A stretch of DNA of 64,000 bases from Saprospiraceae bacterium (GTDB lineage Bacteria; Bacteroidota; Bacteroidia; Chitinophagales; Saprospiraceae): assembly GCA_020628645.1 (NCBI GenBank), contig JAHDES010000016.1, positions 1 to 64,000 on the forward strand, in the 5' to 3' direction. Position numbers and translations under genes: made by a program. This document shows positions 26,150 through 34,283 of this stretch, piece after piece. The notes under the pieces are model-generated. The model was not told the origin of the DNA. It saw only the letters and a program-made list of their open reading frames with translations, and searched no databases. Position 1 is the first letter of the stretch; each line of letters begins with the position of its first letter.

Positions 26150-26425
26150 CTAATTTATCTATTCTAAAAGGCTAATTGGTATTGTTGATTTTTCTAGTTT
26201 TTGTTGGCACTCTTTATTAAAATCTGTTTGACTTTATTTAATGCCTCAATACGAATGTAAAATTAGCCTAAACCACAATGCTGTGAATTCGATTTTTCGG
26301 ATTCGGTTGGATTTGGGGGGAATTCGACCTATTTTTGGGTTTTTTGTAATTTTTAAAGGATTTTGGTACACTTCTAGAAGGAAAAGGGTAGAAAAAGAGG
26401 ATATAAACAATATTAAACCAACTCA

Positions 26426-27694
26426 ATGATCTATAAAATCAGTAAACCGAATCGACAAGTACAAGGAGAAATTACCTTAGATGGCTCAAAGAGTTTGAGT
26501 AATCGCGCCTTATTGATTCAAGCCTTATGTAATGATGAAGTAACTATTGGAAACCTATCTACCTCCAAAGATACCGTCACGATGCAAACTCTAATTGCAA
26601 ATGTGGCAGACGGGGCAACGCTTGATGCAGGTGCAGCAGGGACTTGTTTTCGGTTTATGACGGCTTATTTATCAACGCAAGGGGGAACTCAGATATTGAC
26701 AGGGACAGAACGGATGAAACAGCGCCCCATCGGAATCTTAGTAGATGCGCTAAAAAAACTGGGAGCTTCCATCGAATATCTCGAAAATAAGGGCTATCCG
26801 CCGCTGAAAATTCATTCCCCTACATCTTTTGGTGAAAACAATCAATTATCCATCAGTGCAGATACCAGTAGTCAGTATATCTCTGCTTTGTTGATGTTAG
26901 CACCTACTTTACCCAATGGACTGGAACTTACCCTAGATGGAAAAATTGTATCGCGTTCGTATATCGAAATGACGCTTCGCTTAATGGAACATTTCGGGGT
27001 ATCTCATCAGTGGGACGGACAAACAATTAAAATTAAACCACAAGCTTATAAAGCCAATGATTATACGATAGAAGCCGATTGGTCGGCAGCCTCTTATTAT
27101 TATGCGATTGCAGCTTTCGCTGAGGAAAATCTCAATCTTCGCTTGAATGGAATTTTTGAAGATAGTGTACAAGGAGATGCAGTGATTGCAGAAATGGGGC
27201 AGCGATTTGGCTTAAAAACGGTATTCAAAGATGGGTTTGTTTATCTAAAAAAGAGTGGCGAATTATTAGCACCTATGTTTGAAAAAGATTTTTTATTGTG
27301 TCCAGATATTGCACAAACAGTAGCTGTGATTTGTGCAGGATTAGGTATTCAAGGCTTATATTCTGGTTTAGAAACCTTAAAAATTAAAGAAACAGATCGA
27401 GTAGCTGCCTTACAAACCGAATTAGGAAAATTACAAGTATTTCTCTCGGAATTACCTGCTCGTTTTTCTAAAAAATCGGATGTTACGTATTATATGCAAG
27501 AAGGGCGTAGCTTACTCAACGAACCCACCTTCCCTACTTATGAGGATCATCGAATGGCGATGGCATTTGCACCCTTAGCGATGTATAGTCCAATTTATAT
27601 TGAAGATCCAATGGTCGTAGTAAAATCTTATCCACAATTTTGGGAAGATTTGAAAATATTAGGATTTGAGGTGGAGGAGGTGAGTAATAACTAA
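26426..27694 (+). CDS. aroA: 3-phosphoshikimate 1-carboxyvinyltransferase (EPSP synthase)
   Basis: 422 residues. The enzyme joins shikimate-3-phosphate and phosphoenolpyruvate in the sixth step of chorismate synthesis, in the cytosol. Motifs: LDGSKSLSNRALLIQAL (phosphate-binding start), AGTCFRFMTAYLS with the LxPG-like region altered, QRPIGILVDALKKLGA, SSQYISALLM, and at the end KETDRVAALQTELGKL and YEDHRMAMAFAPLA. The length is normal for the Bacteroidota form. It is a single gene; other aro genes are not in the window. The stop overlaps that of the convergent flippase gene by four bases. Confidence 0.95.
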   Translation: MIYKISKPNRQVQGEITLDGSKSLSNRALLIQALCNDEVTIGNLSTSKDTVTMQTLIANVADGATLDAGAAGTCFRFMTAYLSTQGGTQILTGTERMKQRPIGILVDALKKLGASIEYLENKGYPPLKIHSPTSFGENNQLSISADTSSQYISALLMLAPTLPNGLELTLDGKIVSRSYIEMTLRLMEHFGVSHQWDGQTIKIKPQAYKANDYTIEADWSAASYYYAIAAFAEENLNLRLNGIFEDSVQGDAVIAEMGQRFGLKTVFKDGFVYLKKSGELLAPMFEKDFLLCPDIAQTVAVICAGLGIQGLYSGLETLKIKETDRVAALQTELGKLQVFLSELPARFSKKSDVTYYMQEGRSLLNEPTFPTYEDHRMAMAFAPLAMYSPIYIEDPMVVVKSYPQFWEDLKILGFEVEEVSNN

Positions 27695-29181
27695 TTTCCC
27701 TTTATCATTTGTTGAATAGACTTCCCCTCCCAAATCCATAGTACAATAAGATAAGCTAGTAATAAAGCTGTATTTACTAATAGTAATATAAAGAAGGAAT
27801 GGTCAAACATAGGGCGTAGCCATTCACTTACGCCATAAACTCCTAGCGCGAGTATAATATACACCAACATTTTTCCAATAGGATATGGAATTGGATAATA
27901 ACGTCTTCCGACCCAATAACTCGCCATTGCCATAAAAGCAAAACAAGCCAGTTGTGACCAAGCCGCGGCTAAATAACCTATTTTAGGAATTAAAATAAAA
28001 TTAATACCCAAGACAACAATCGACCCTAAACCTGCAATGATTCCTCCAATCCATGTTTTATCGGTGATTTTGTACCAAATGGAAAAATTATAAAATAAAC
28101 CCTGAAATAAATACGCCAATAACACAATGGGTACAATAACTAATCCTTCATGATATGGCTCATCAATTATATGTTTAGCAATGTCCAAATAAAGTAAAAT
28201 ACCTAAAAATGCGACACAACCTACAATGGTGAATAATTGAGCAACTTGGGCATAAATCAGGCGAGATTCCTGTTCTTTGGCTTGTTTAAAAAAGAAAGGT
28301 TCAGCTGCATAATTGAATGCGGTAATAAACAATTGCATCAAGACTGCTATTTTGATACAAGCATTAAAAATACCAGATGTTCTTGCTCGCTCTACTTCGT
28401 CTCCTACTGCTAAAATACCTATCAAAATACGATCTGAAAAATTATTAATCCAGCCCGCTACACCTACACCAATCAAAGGCAAGGCATACCAAAACATCTT
28501 TTTAAATAATGCGGTATCAAATTGCCATTTAATTTTTGCTAACCCTGGAAGTAATAACACAAACATGACACTACTCCCGCCAATATTTGCCCAAAGGGCA
28601 TAAGTTAATTTATCTTCTTCATGATAAAAATCATTAGCCCAAGCCATTCCGCTTTCTGCAAAAAAAGGTAAGCCTTTAAATAAGAAAAAAAGTAAGGCAA
28701 TCATCACGCCTACATTGATGATTTTTATAGCAGCAAACCGATAGGGTCGATTCTCTAAACGTAATCGTGCAAAGGGAATGATGGTCAATAAATCAAGTAA
28801 TACAATGATAGCAATTAGTTTGATATAGGGGGAATTGCTTACTGTTACTACAAAATTTTGAGCCAACCAATCTGAAAATAGAGTTAAGCTGGATATTCCT
28901 ATGAACGCACTTCCTATTAATGCAATACAGGCCGTTGAAAATACACGATTGAGCTGTCCTTCCTCACTTCCAAATCGGAAAAAGGTAGTTTCCATTCGTA
29001 GTGATAAAAATAAAAGCATAAAAGCACTAATGGCATACAGTATTCCATAAACGCCATAAAGATCTTCTGATAATTCACGCGTCAAAAAAGGAGTTAATAC
29101 GATAAAATTTAGGAATCGAGGAAGAACACTTCCCATTCCATAGATTACGGTTTCTCCAGCAAGTTTTTTAATGATGGACAT
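27691..29181 (-). CDS. Polysaccharide flippase (MOP/Wzx-like)
   Basis: 496 residues with about 14 membrane helices spread over the whole length. The N-terminus GETVIYGMGSVLPRFLNFIV and DLYGVYGILYAISAFMLLFL are typical of the lipopolysaccharide/polysaccharide biosynthesis (MATE-like) flippases of Bacteroidota. They move lipid-linked sugars from the inner to the outer face of the inner membrane. No glycosyltransferase cluster surrounds it, so the cargo is unknown. Confidence 0.87.
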   Translation of the reverse strand: MSIIKKLAGETVIYGMGSVLPRFLNFIVLTPFLTRELSEDLYGVYGILYAISAFMLLFLSLRMETTFFRFGSEEGQLNRVFSTACIALIGSAFIGISSLTLFSDWLAQNFVVTVSNSPYIKLIAIIVLLDLLTIIPFARLRLENRPYRFAAIKIINVGVMIALLFFLFKGLPFFAESGMAWANDFYHEEDKLTYALWANIGGSSVMFVLLLPGLAKIKWQFDTALFKKMFWYALPLIGVGVAGWINNFSDRILIGILAVGDEVERARTSGIFNACIKIAVLMQLFITAFNYAAEPFFFKQAKEQESRLIYAQVAQLFTIVGCVAFLGILLYLDIAKHIIDEPYHEGLVIVPIVLLAYLFQGLFYNFSIWYKITDKTWIGGIIAGLGSIVVLGINFILIPKIGYLAAAWSQLACFAFMAMASYWVGRRYYPIPYPIGKMLVYIILALGVYGVSEWLRPMFDHSFFILLLVNTALLLAYLIVLWIWEGKSIQQMIKGN

Positions 29182-29328
29182 TTAATCTTTTAAACTTCTT
29201 ATCTGTTAAAACGGAAACAATCTGCGATATTAGCGAAATATAGTCGAAATTAGGGTGTAATCAGGTGCTTTTTGTATCTTTATGACTGTTTAAATTTATA
29301 TCAAAATAACTTCTACAAAAATAGTTCT

Positions 29329-29697
29329 ATGTCTTTTGAAATAGAGGGAAGATTGCACAAAAAATTCGACACGGAAAGTAAAACAGATACCTTCCAAGCG
29401 CGTGAATTTGTTATTGAAACAGCAAATGGTTCTTATTCTCAATTTATAAAATTCCAATTAGTACAAGATCGCTGTGCTATCGTTGATAATTTTAACGAAG
29501 GCGATACCATAAAAGTACATTTCGATCTTCGCGGTCGAGAATGGAATGGCAAATATTTCACGAATCTCAACGCTTGGCGTGTAGAAGGAGCAGGGGCAGC
29601 TCCAGCAGCAAGTCCTGCTGAAAATGCAGGAGATTTTCCAAGTATTGCGGATGCTCCAAGCACGGATGAAGTAGCTGGGGATGATCTGCCGTTTTAA
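29329..29697 (+). CDS. DUF3127 protein (OB-fold-like)
   Basis: 122 residues from the ATG at 29329; the longer in-frame ATG at 29272 adds 19 residues unlike the family. The domain (about 1-85) includes EGRLHKKFDTESKTDTFQAR, FIKFQLVQDRC and the pattern GDTIKVHFDLRGREWNGKYF, ending FTNLNAWRVE. DUF3127 is a Bacteroidota family resembling single-strand-binding OB folds; its function is not established. The acidic tail ends in DDLPF, as in SSB proteins, whose C-terminal tip binds partner proteins. That similarity is seen directly; a role in DNA metabolism is inference. Confidence 0.85.
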   Translation: MSFEIEGRLHKKFDTESKTDTFQAREFVIETANGSYSQFIKFQLVQDRCAIVDNFNEGDTIKVHFDLRGREWNGKYFTNLNAWRVEGAGAAPAASPAENAGDFPSIADAPSTDEVAGDDLPF

Positions 29698-29765
29698 GTC
29701 TTCATAAGTTTATACTTTAGCGTGACATCTTTTCGTTAAAAAAGATGAATTTTAATGCTAAAATT

Positions 29766-30305
29766 ATGCGACTATTTATATTCCATATTCTCATTATTAT
29801 TGCTAATGGACTATTCGCGCAAGAAATTGTAGGGATTTCTGCAAATTATGATAATAGTTTTGAAGAGTGGATTATTTTCACAGCAGATGAAGAGGTAGAA
29901 GGTATCTTGGAGCAACGATGGGCTATGAACAATGATTGGAGTCAATGGGATTATGAAATTGATGATAATCGTGGATCAATTACCCTTCGTTGGAAAAATG
30001 ATCCATCACAATGGGAAGTACGAGGCTACGAAAGCACTGTAAGTTGCCAAACGAAATGGAAAGGCGATTTTACGGAGTGGCGCATCACCGATAATAATAA
30101 AACCCTTACGCTTCGTCCAAGATGGTCTAATGATTTTAATGAGTGGGGAATTCGGGAGCAATCGTACGGTAATTTTCAGATTTATACCAATTGGAAAAAT
30201 GATCCTCGTGATTGGACCATTGTTGATGAACTCGACGAAGATGTGAGTATTGATTTGAAAATGGCATTAATCTTCATCGCTGTTTTCCATAGCTTACCTA
30301 AATAA
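29766..30305 (+). CDS. Secreted tryptophan-repeat protein, unknown family
   Basis: 179 residues from the ATG at 29766 (an ATG at 29745 adds seven residues). A signal peptide (ending LFAQ) is followed by about six repeats of 22-25 residues, each with the core W-x-(N/G)-D-x-x-(Q/E/D)-W: for example WKNDPSQW, WKGDFTEW, WSNDFNEW and WKNDPRDW. The spacing, with a strand-like stretch after each core, suggests a beta-repeat structure with exposed tryptophans. I recognise no named family. There is no T9SS tail, so the protein is probably periplasmic or released by another route. The end (SIDLKMALIFIAVFHSL) is hydrophobic. Confidence 0.75.
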   Translation: MRLFIFHILIIIANGLFAQEIVGISANYDNSFEEWIIFTADEEVEGILEQRWAMNNDWSQWDYEIDDNRGSITLRWKNDPSQWEVRGYESTVSCQTKWKGDFTEWRITDNNKTLTLRPRWSNDFNEWGIREQSYGNFQIYTNWKNDPRDWTIVDELDEDVSIDLKMALIFIAVFHSLPK

Positions 30306-30606
30306 ACACTTCAAACTAAAAAGAAAGAATATAGCCTTTCTAAATGTTGGCAATGTTTTTGGAAGATTCCAATATGAATTACTTACAGATTAAAATATGA
30401 TTTATATCAGGAAATAGTTTATTTATCATAAATTTTACTGTTTTCAACATGATAGTATAAATCAGTCTTTCTTTTTTAGCCAGAAAAAATTTAATTTTGC
30501 AGCATATTTACTTGCTAGCTTTATATTTTTGAGAAGGTAATTTGAAAAGAGGTATTTGTATGAAGAGCTAAAAGTATGCTTTAACAAACATCTTAAAAGA
30601 AAACTC

Positions 30607-30978
30607 ATGGCAGAGAATAAAGAAAAAACCAGATATTCTGATGCTGAATTAGAAGAATTCAACGCTTTAATTGTAGAGAATCTAACAAAAGCAAAAGCGC
30701 AGTTGGATTATTATATGGTTCAATTAACGGATCAGCAAAATACAGATGCGAAAATTAAGGGTTTAGATGATGGGATTGGAACAGCAGAAAAAGAACGCTT
30801 AACGACCATGGCTGCACGCCAAAGAAAGCACATTCAGCATCTTGAAAATGCACTCTTACGTATAAAGAATAAAGTGTATGGCGTATGTCGAGTATCAGGA
30901 AAATTGATTTCTAAAGAACGACTTCGTGCTGTACCACATGCTACATTGAGTATCGCTGCTAAACAAAAAAAGGTTTAA
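30607..30978 (+). CDS. TraR/DksA-family regulator with degenerate zinc finger
   Basis: 123 residues from the ATG at 30607. A coiled-coil-like N-terminus (about 12-90) resembles DksA. The C-terminal finger region reads YGVCRVSGKLISKERLRAVP, then HATLSIAAKQKKV. DksA has CxxC...CxxC here; only one cysteine remains, so zinc binding is lost, as in most Bacteroidota members I know. DksA-like proteins enter the RNA polymerase secondary channel. The gene precedes lspA, an order common in the phylum (usually ileS-dksA-lspA; ileS is not here), but a terminator separates the two. Confidence 0.87.
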   Translation: MAENKEKTRYSDAELEEFNALIVENLTKAKAQLDYYMVQLTDQQNTDAKIKGLDDGIGTAEKERLTTMAARQRKHIQHLENALLRIKNKVYGVCRVSGKLISKERLRAVPHATLSIAAKQKKV

Positions 30979-31004
30979 AACCATTTTATAGTTTAATTAA
31001 ATGG

Positions 31005-31043
31005 AAATAGTGATTAATCTTTGTATAGGCTAATCACTATTTT
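31005..31043 (+). terminator. Terminator between dksA-like gene and lspA
   Basis: AATAGTGATTA (31005-31015) and TAATCACTATT (31030-31040) form a perfect 11-bp stem followed by TTT, 26 bases after the dksA-like stop. Confidence 0.8.
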
Positions 31044-31113
31044 TCGTTATAGGTTGGGCGTAGATCAATTAATATTATACATTTACACCAATTTTTGAGT
31101 AAAAAAGAACGCT

Positions 31114-31860
31114 TTGAGTAAAGGATTTAAAGTAACATTAGTCATTTTATTTGTTTTGATCGTCGATCAAGTGCTAAAGATATGGGTAAAAACATCGATG
31201 ACATACGGGGAGGAAATCATGTTGATAGGAGATTGGGCGCGCCTACATTTCGTAGAGAATAATGGAATGGCATTTGGTATTACCCTTGGCGGAGATTATG
31301 GGAAATTGGCACTAAGTGTTTTTAGGATTATAGCAGTAGGAGGTTTGATTTATTACATACGTATCTTGGATAAAGCAGGAGCGAGCTTGGGTTTATTGTG
31401 TAGTTTTGGCTTGATTTTAGCGGGGGCGATAGGCAATATCATTGATAGCGCCTTTTATGGTTTGATCTTTTCGGAAAGTCCCTATCATGGAGGCTATGCA
31501 ACTTTATTTCCAGAAGGCGGTGGTTATGCAGGATTTTTATACGGACGAGTGGTTGATATGCTTTATTTTCCAATGTTTTCAGGACATTTTCCTGATTGGT
31601 TTCCATTCTGGAGTGGAGAATATTTTTTATTTTTTCGACCTGTTTTTAATATAGCTGATGTGGCGATCACAACTGGAGTATTAAGTATTATTTTATTTCA
31701 TCGTTCCTTTTTTAAAGAAGAACCACAGTTAACACCACGAGATGCGCATGAACACATAATGGCGCAAGCCCAAGCCAATACTGCTGAAACTGCTCCTCCT
31801 AGTGAGCAAGTACATACTTCTCCATCAGAAGATTTACCCATCAAAGAACAAGAAAGATAA
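31114..31860 (+). CDS. lspA: Lipoprotein signal peptidase (signal peptidase II)
   Basis: 248 residues from a TTG start. LspA cuts the signal peptide from diacylated prolipoproteins in the inner membrane, and this window encodes several such substrates. It has four membrane helices. The catalytic aspartates are in GRVVDMLYFP and FNIADVAITTG; VENNGMAFGI and GNIIDSAFYG are also family signatures. The protein is longer than the usual ~160-200 residues because of an insertion in the periplasmic loop (GGYATLFPEGGGYAGF) and a polar ~45-residue tail. Repeat R2 copy 2 follows the stop after 14 bases. Confidence 0.94.
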   Translation: MSKGFKVTLVILFVLIVDQVLKIWVKTSMTYGEEIMLIGDWARLHFVENNGMAFGITLGGDYGKLALSVFRIIAVGGLIYYIRILDKAGASLGLLCSFGLILAGAIGNIIDSAFYGLIFSESPYHGGYATLFPEGGGYAGFLYGRVVDMLYFPMFSGHFPDWFPFWSGEYFLFFRPVFNIADVAITTGVLSIILFHRSFFKEEPQLTPRDAHEHIMAQAQANTAETAPPSEQVHTSPSEDLPIKEQER

Positions 31861-31874
31861 TTTTTTGTACATTA

Positions 31875-31998
31875 GTAGTGGGGCACGAATAAATTTACAT
31901 TCTCAATTCCTTGAATTAGCTTAATTAACGTCATTTTCAATGACTTATAATTTTTACTATTTCAAGGAAAGTAAATTTATTTTCTCCGCGTGCCTTAG
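31875..31998 (-). repeat. Palindromic repeat R2, copy 2 (124 bp, without module)
   Basis: Reverse complement of 9719-9861 except that the 19-base module is missing, so the central hairpin GTCATT-TTC/GAA-AATGAC is uninterrupted. In both copies the element starts just after the upstream gene and reads TAGTGGGGCACG first, so orientation relative to the gene is conserved. Confidence 0.85.
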
Positions 31999-32081
31999 TT
32001 CTTACTTGACAAAACAATGTGGGAAAGTCAATAACTTAACCATCTTGTTTAATTTTAATTACTGATGTACGCCCAACACTT

Positions 32082-33638
32082 ATGTTTCTTGATTTAATTA
32101 TTGTTCTTATCTATTTTATTGCAGTCTTTTTAGTTGCCATTTCTGGTAGACAAGGAAAAGACATTACCAAAGAAGAATACTTTTTGAGTTCTCGTAATTT
32201 AAAATGGTATTCGATTTCCATTTCTACGATTGCTACCAATATACAAGGCTATCAATTTTTAGGGATGATGGGCTCGGCTTATCTTTATGGATTAGCACAA
32301 GCGCAATTGGAAATCAATGCAGTTCAAGGACTTTGGATGGCTGCTTTTATTTTTGTACCACTGTATCTGAAAGATAAAATTATTACGGTTACCCAGTTTA
32401 TCAAAAAACGTTTGGGTACTACTGTGGGCGTCGCTTATTCTGTGGCTAATTTGACCTTACTTTCAACCATGGGAATTGGGGCGGCACTCTTTTGGGCAGC
32501 CTATGCAGCGGATATGGTATTTGGCGATTATTTAGCGTTTTTAAGTGAAGATCGTTTGACTCGAACGTGTATGTTGGTCGCATTTTTGGGTGTTTTTTCT
32601 GCAATCTATACTTATTTTGGAGGATTGGCAGCCGTAGTGAAAACGGATATTATTCAATTTTCGATATTAATTGCAGGGGGTATTGCTATTTTATTTGTCG
32701 CGGTACAACAATTAGGCGGATGGAGTGAATTATATGGCGAACGAACGGAACATTTAATGCACCTGCATTTACCATCGGATCATCCTAAATTACCGTGGCA
32801 ATTTATCTTTGGATTGTTTCTATTAAATATTAATTATTGGTGTGCCAATCAAAGTGTCATACAACGATCTTTGGCGGCGCGTAGTTTGAAAGATGCACAA
32901 GTGGGTTTATTAGTCGGTGGCGTGATGAAGTATTTTATGGCGGTGATTATCATCATTCCAGGAATTGCATTAGCAGGCATTTTACATGACCAACCCTTAG
33001 CTGATCCAGATCAAACCTTTCCTTATTTAGTCAGTAATTTTTTACCAACGGGGGTACGAGGATTAATTCTGTGTGCTTTATTTGCTTCTTTAATGAGTAC
33101 CGTTGATTCTCTGTTTAATTCATTAGCAACGCTATGGTCAATTGATATTTATAAAGAATACATCAAAAAAGATGCAAACGATCAAGAAATCGTACAGGCA
33201 GGACGAAATTCTATTTTAGTCATTTTATTGACGGGGGTTACGACGGCTTGTTTATTATTATACGCCAAATATGGAGATGAGCAAGTAGCATTTACGCATA
33301 CGCTTAATGAGATACGTTATTATGTGAATTGTGGTATTGTGGTTGTGATTTGTGCGGCGGCATTCCTACTTCGTCCAAATCCAAAACTGACCTTGATTGC
33401 CTTTTTTATGACGGTTCCCTTGTATGTTTTTATCCAAACACAATTTCCTGATGTCAATTATTTTGTTCGGGCGATGTTTGTAATTTTAGGAGCATTCTTA
33501 TTAATTGCTATTCCTACGATACTAAAAAATGGCATTCGACCAATTCGAGAGTATGTCCAATATGCTGATGGGACAGTACGTTCTTATGGATATGGATTAT
33601 TACTTTCGTTAGTGATTTTACATGTGGTGTTTAGTTAG
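32082..33638 (+). CDS. Sodium:solute symporter (SSS family)
   Basis: 518 residues with about 13-14 membrane helices. The family start AVFLVAISGRQGKDITKEEY and FLSSRNLKWYSISISTIATN, then YTYFGGLAAVVKTDIIQFSI (the SSS signature) and ASLMSTVDSLFNSLATLWSI, are clear. These transporters use sodium gradients to import sugars, amino acids or similar. The sequence resembles the sugar-type SGLT branch found in Bacteroidota, but the substrate is not predictable. The next gene starts near its end, possibly read from the same message. Confidence 0.92.
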   Translation: MFLDLIIVLIYFIAVFLVAISGRQGKDITKEEYFLSSRNLKWYSISISTIATNIQGYQFLGMMGSAYLYGLAQAQLEINAVQGLWMAAFIFVPLYLKDKIITVTQFIKKRLGTTVGVAYSVANLTLLSTMGIGAALFWAAYAADMVFGDYLAFLSEDRLTRTCMLVAFLGVFSAIYTYFGGLAAVVKTDIIQFSILIAGGIAILFVAVQQLGGWSELYGERTEHLMHLHLPSDHPKLPWQFIFGLFLLNINYWCANQSVIQRSLAARSLKDAQVGLLVGGVMKYFMAVIIIIPGIALAGILHDQPLADPDQTFPYLVSNFLPTGVRGLILCALFASLMSTVDSLFNSLATLWSIDIYKEYIKKDANDQEIVQAGRNSILVILLTGVTTACLLLYAKYGDEQVAFTHTLNEIRYYVNCGIVVVICAAAFLLRPNPKLTLIAFFMTVPLYVFIQTQFPDVNYFVRAMFVILGAFLLIAIPTILKNGIRPIREYVQYADGTVRSYGYGLLLSLVILHVVFS

Positions 33639-33813
33639 GGGAGGGGCTTACGTGCGAGACTTAGCTTTGTTGATACATAGATTTGTTTTGAGCATATCTC
33701 TTAACACTTACACCTTGATTTTTGTGGGTATGTTTTTTAAATTAGGGCAATACAACATTTTGAGAAGAATCAGCATCTATAAGAATACGGATCAAGTTAA
33801 TATATTGCCTTCT

Positions 33814-34245
33814 ATGCGTCGAGTTTTAATTACCAGTTTATTTTTATTGTTTGGTCTCCAAGCATTTTGTCAACATGGGAGATGGACGGGCTTTATCACC
33901 CAAGATGGAATTGAGTATCCTATAGATATTGTAATCGAAAAAGATGGAAAAGATTTGACGGGGGTAACAAGTGTAATGATTGCGGATTCTATTTATGGAG
34001 GAAAATTTTATGGCAAATTGTATAAAGATCGCTCCATGACACTTTGGGATCATACCCCTATTCCTGAGATATATCCTAAAGAACTACCACTCACTATGCG
34101 ACGTCGTTATCAAATGGTTTATCGTAGAAGCATTAGTGGCGATACTATCAAAGGCCACTGGCAACAAGTACGCAAAACAGAAGGCAGCAAATACAAATTA
34201 GGACGAATTGAACTTCGACGTATGAAACAAACCAAAAAAGCGTAG
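33814..34245 (+). CDS. Small exported protein, function unknown
   Basis: 143 residues from the ATG at 33814, which begins a signal peptide (ending AFCQ); longer in-frame starts from 33622 give 64 residues of unlikely sequence. The mature part has beta-strand-like features: GRWTGFITQDGIEYPIDIVI, DLTGVTSVMI, GKFYGKLYKDRSMTLWD. This lipocalin-like strand order (a small barrel) is common in exported Bacteroidota proteins of unknown role. It is followed closely by the M23 peptidase. Confidence 0.7.
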   Translation: MRRVLITSLFLLFGLQAFCQHGRWTGFITQDGIEYPIDIVIEKDGKDLTGVTSVMIADSIYGGKFYGKLYKDRSMTLWDHTPIPEIYPKELPLTMRRRYQMVYRRSISGDTIKGHWQQVRKTEGSKYKLGRIELRRMKQTKKA

Positions 34246-34253
34246 TATCTTTG
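34246..34253 (+). promoter_or_regulatory. Candidate -7 box for the M23 peptidase
   Basis: TATCTTTG is a perfect TAnnTTTG match 30 bases before the M23 peptidase ATG, right after the previous stop. No -33 TTG is seen at normal spacing. Confidence 0.4.
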
Positions 34254-34283
34254 TCATAACCCCTGTCAAAGAATTGATTTTTT

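Larger units (their letters stand above)
25797..26425. other. Intergenic region holding a gene remnant and minus-strand terminator
   Basis: 629 bases between phoH and aroA. The left part has a strong hairpin with the T-run on the minus strand. To its right is a minus-strand open frame without a usable start (25955-26149), continued upstream across stop codons. The last ~180 bases before aroA hold a 62-codon plus-strand frame (26241-26429) that looks like chance. Confidence 0.5.

Noticed and set aside
26241-26429. 62-codon plus-strand frame running into the aroA start
   Set aside because: It has no family resemblance and an odd composition (repeated G/F/I and basic stretch), overlaps the aroA start, and is not separated by a promoter or terminator. 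Probably chance.
33622-33813. Longer N-terminus for the 33814 gene
   Set aside because: It would overlap the symporter gene and bury a good signal peptide.
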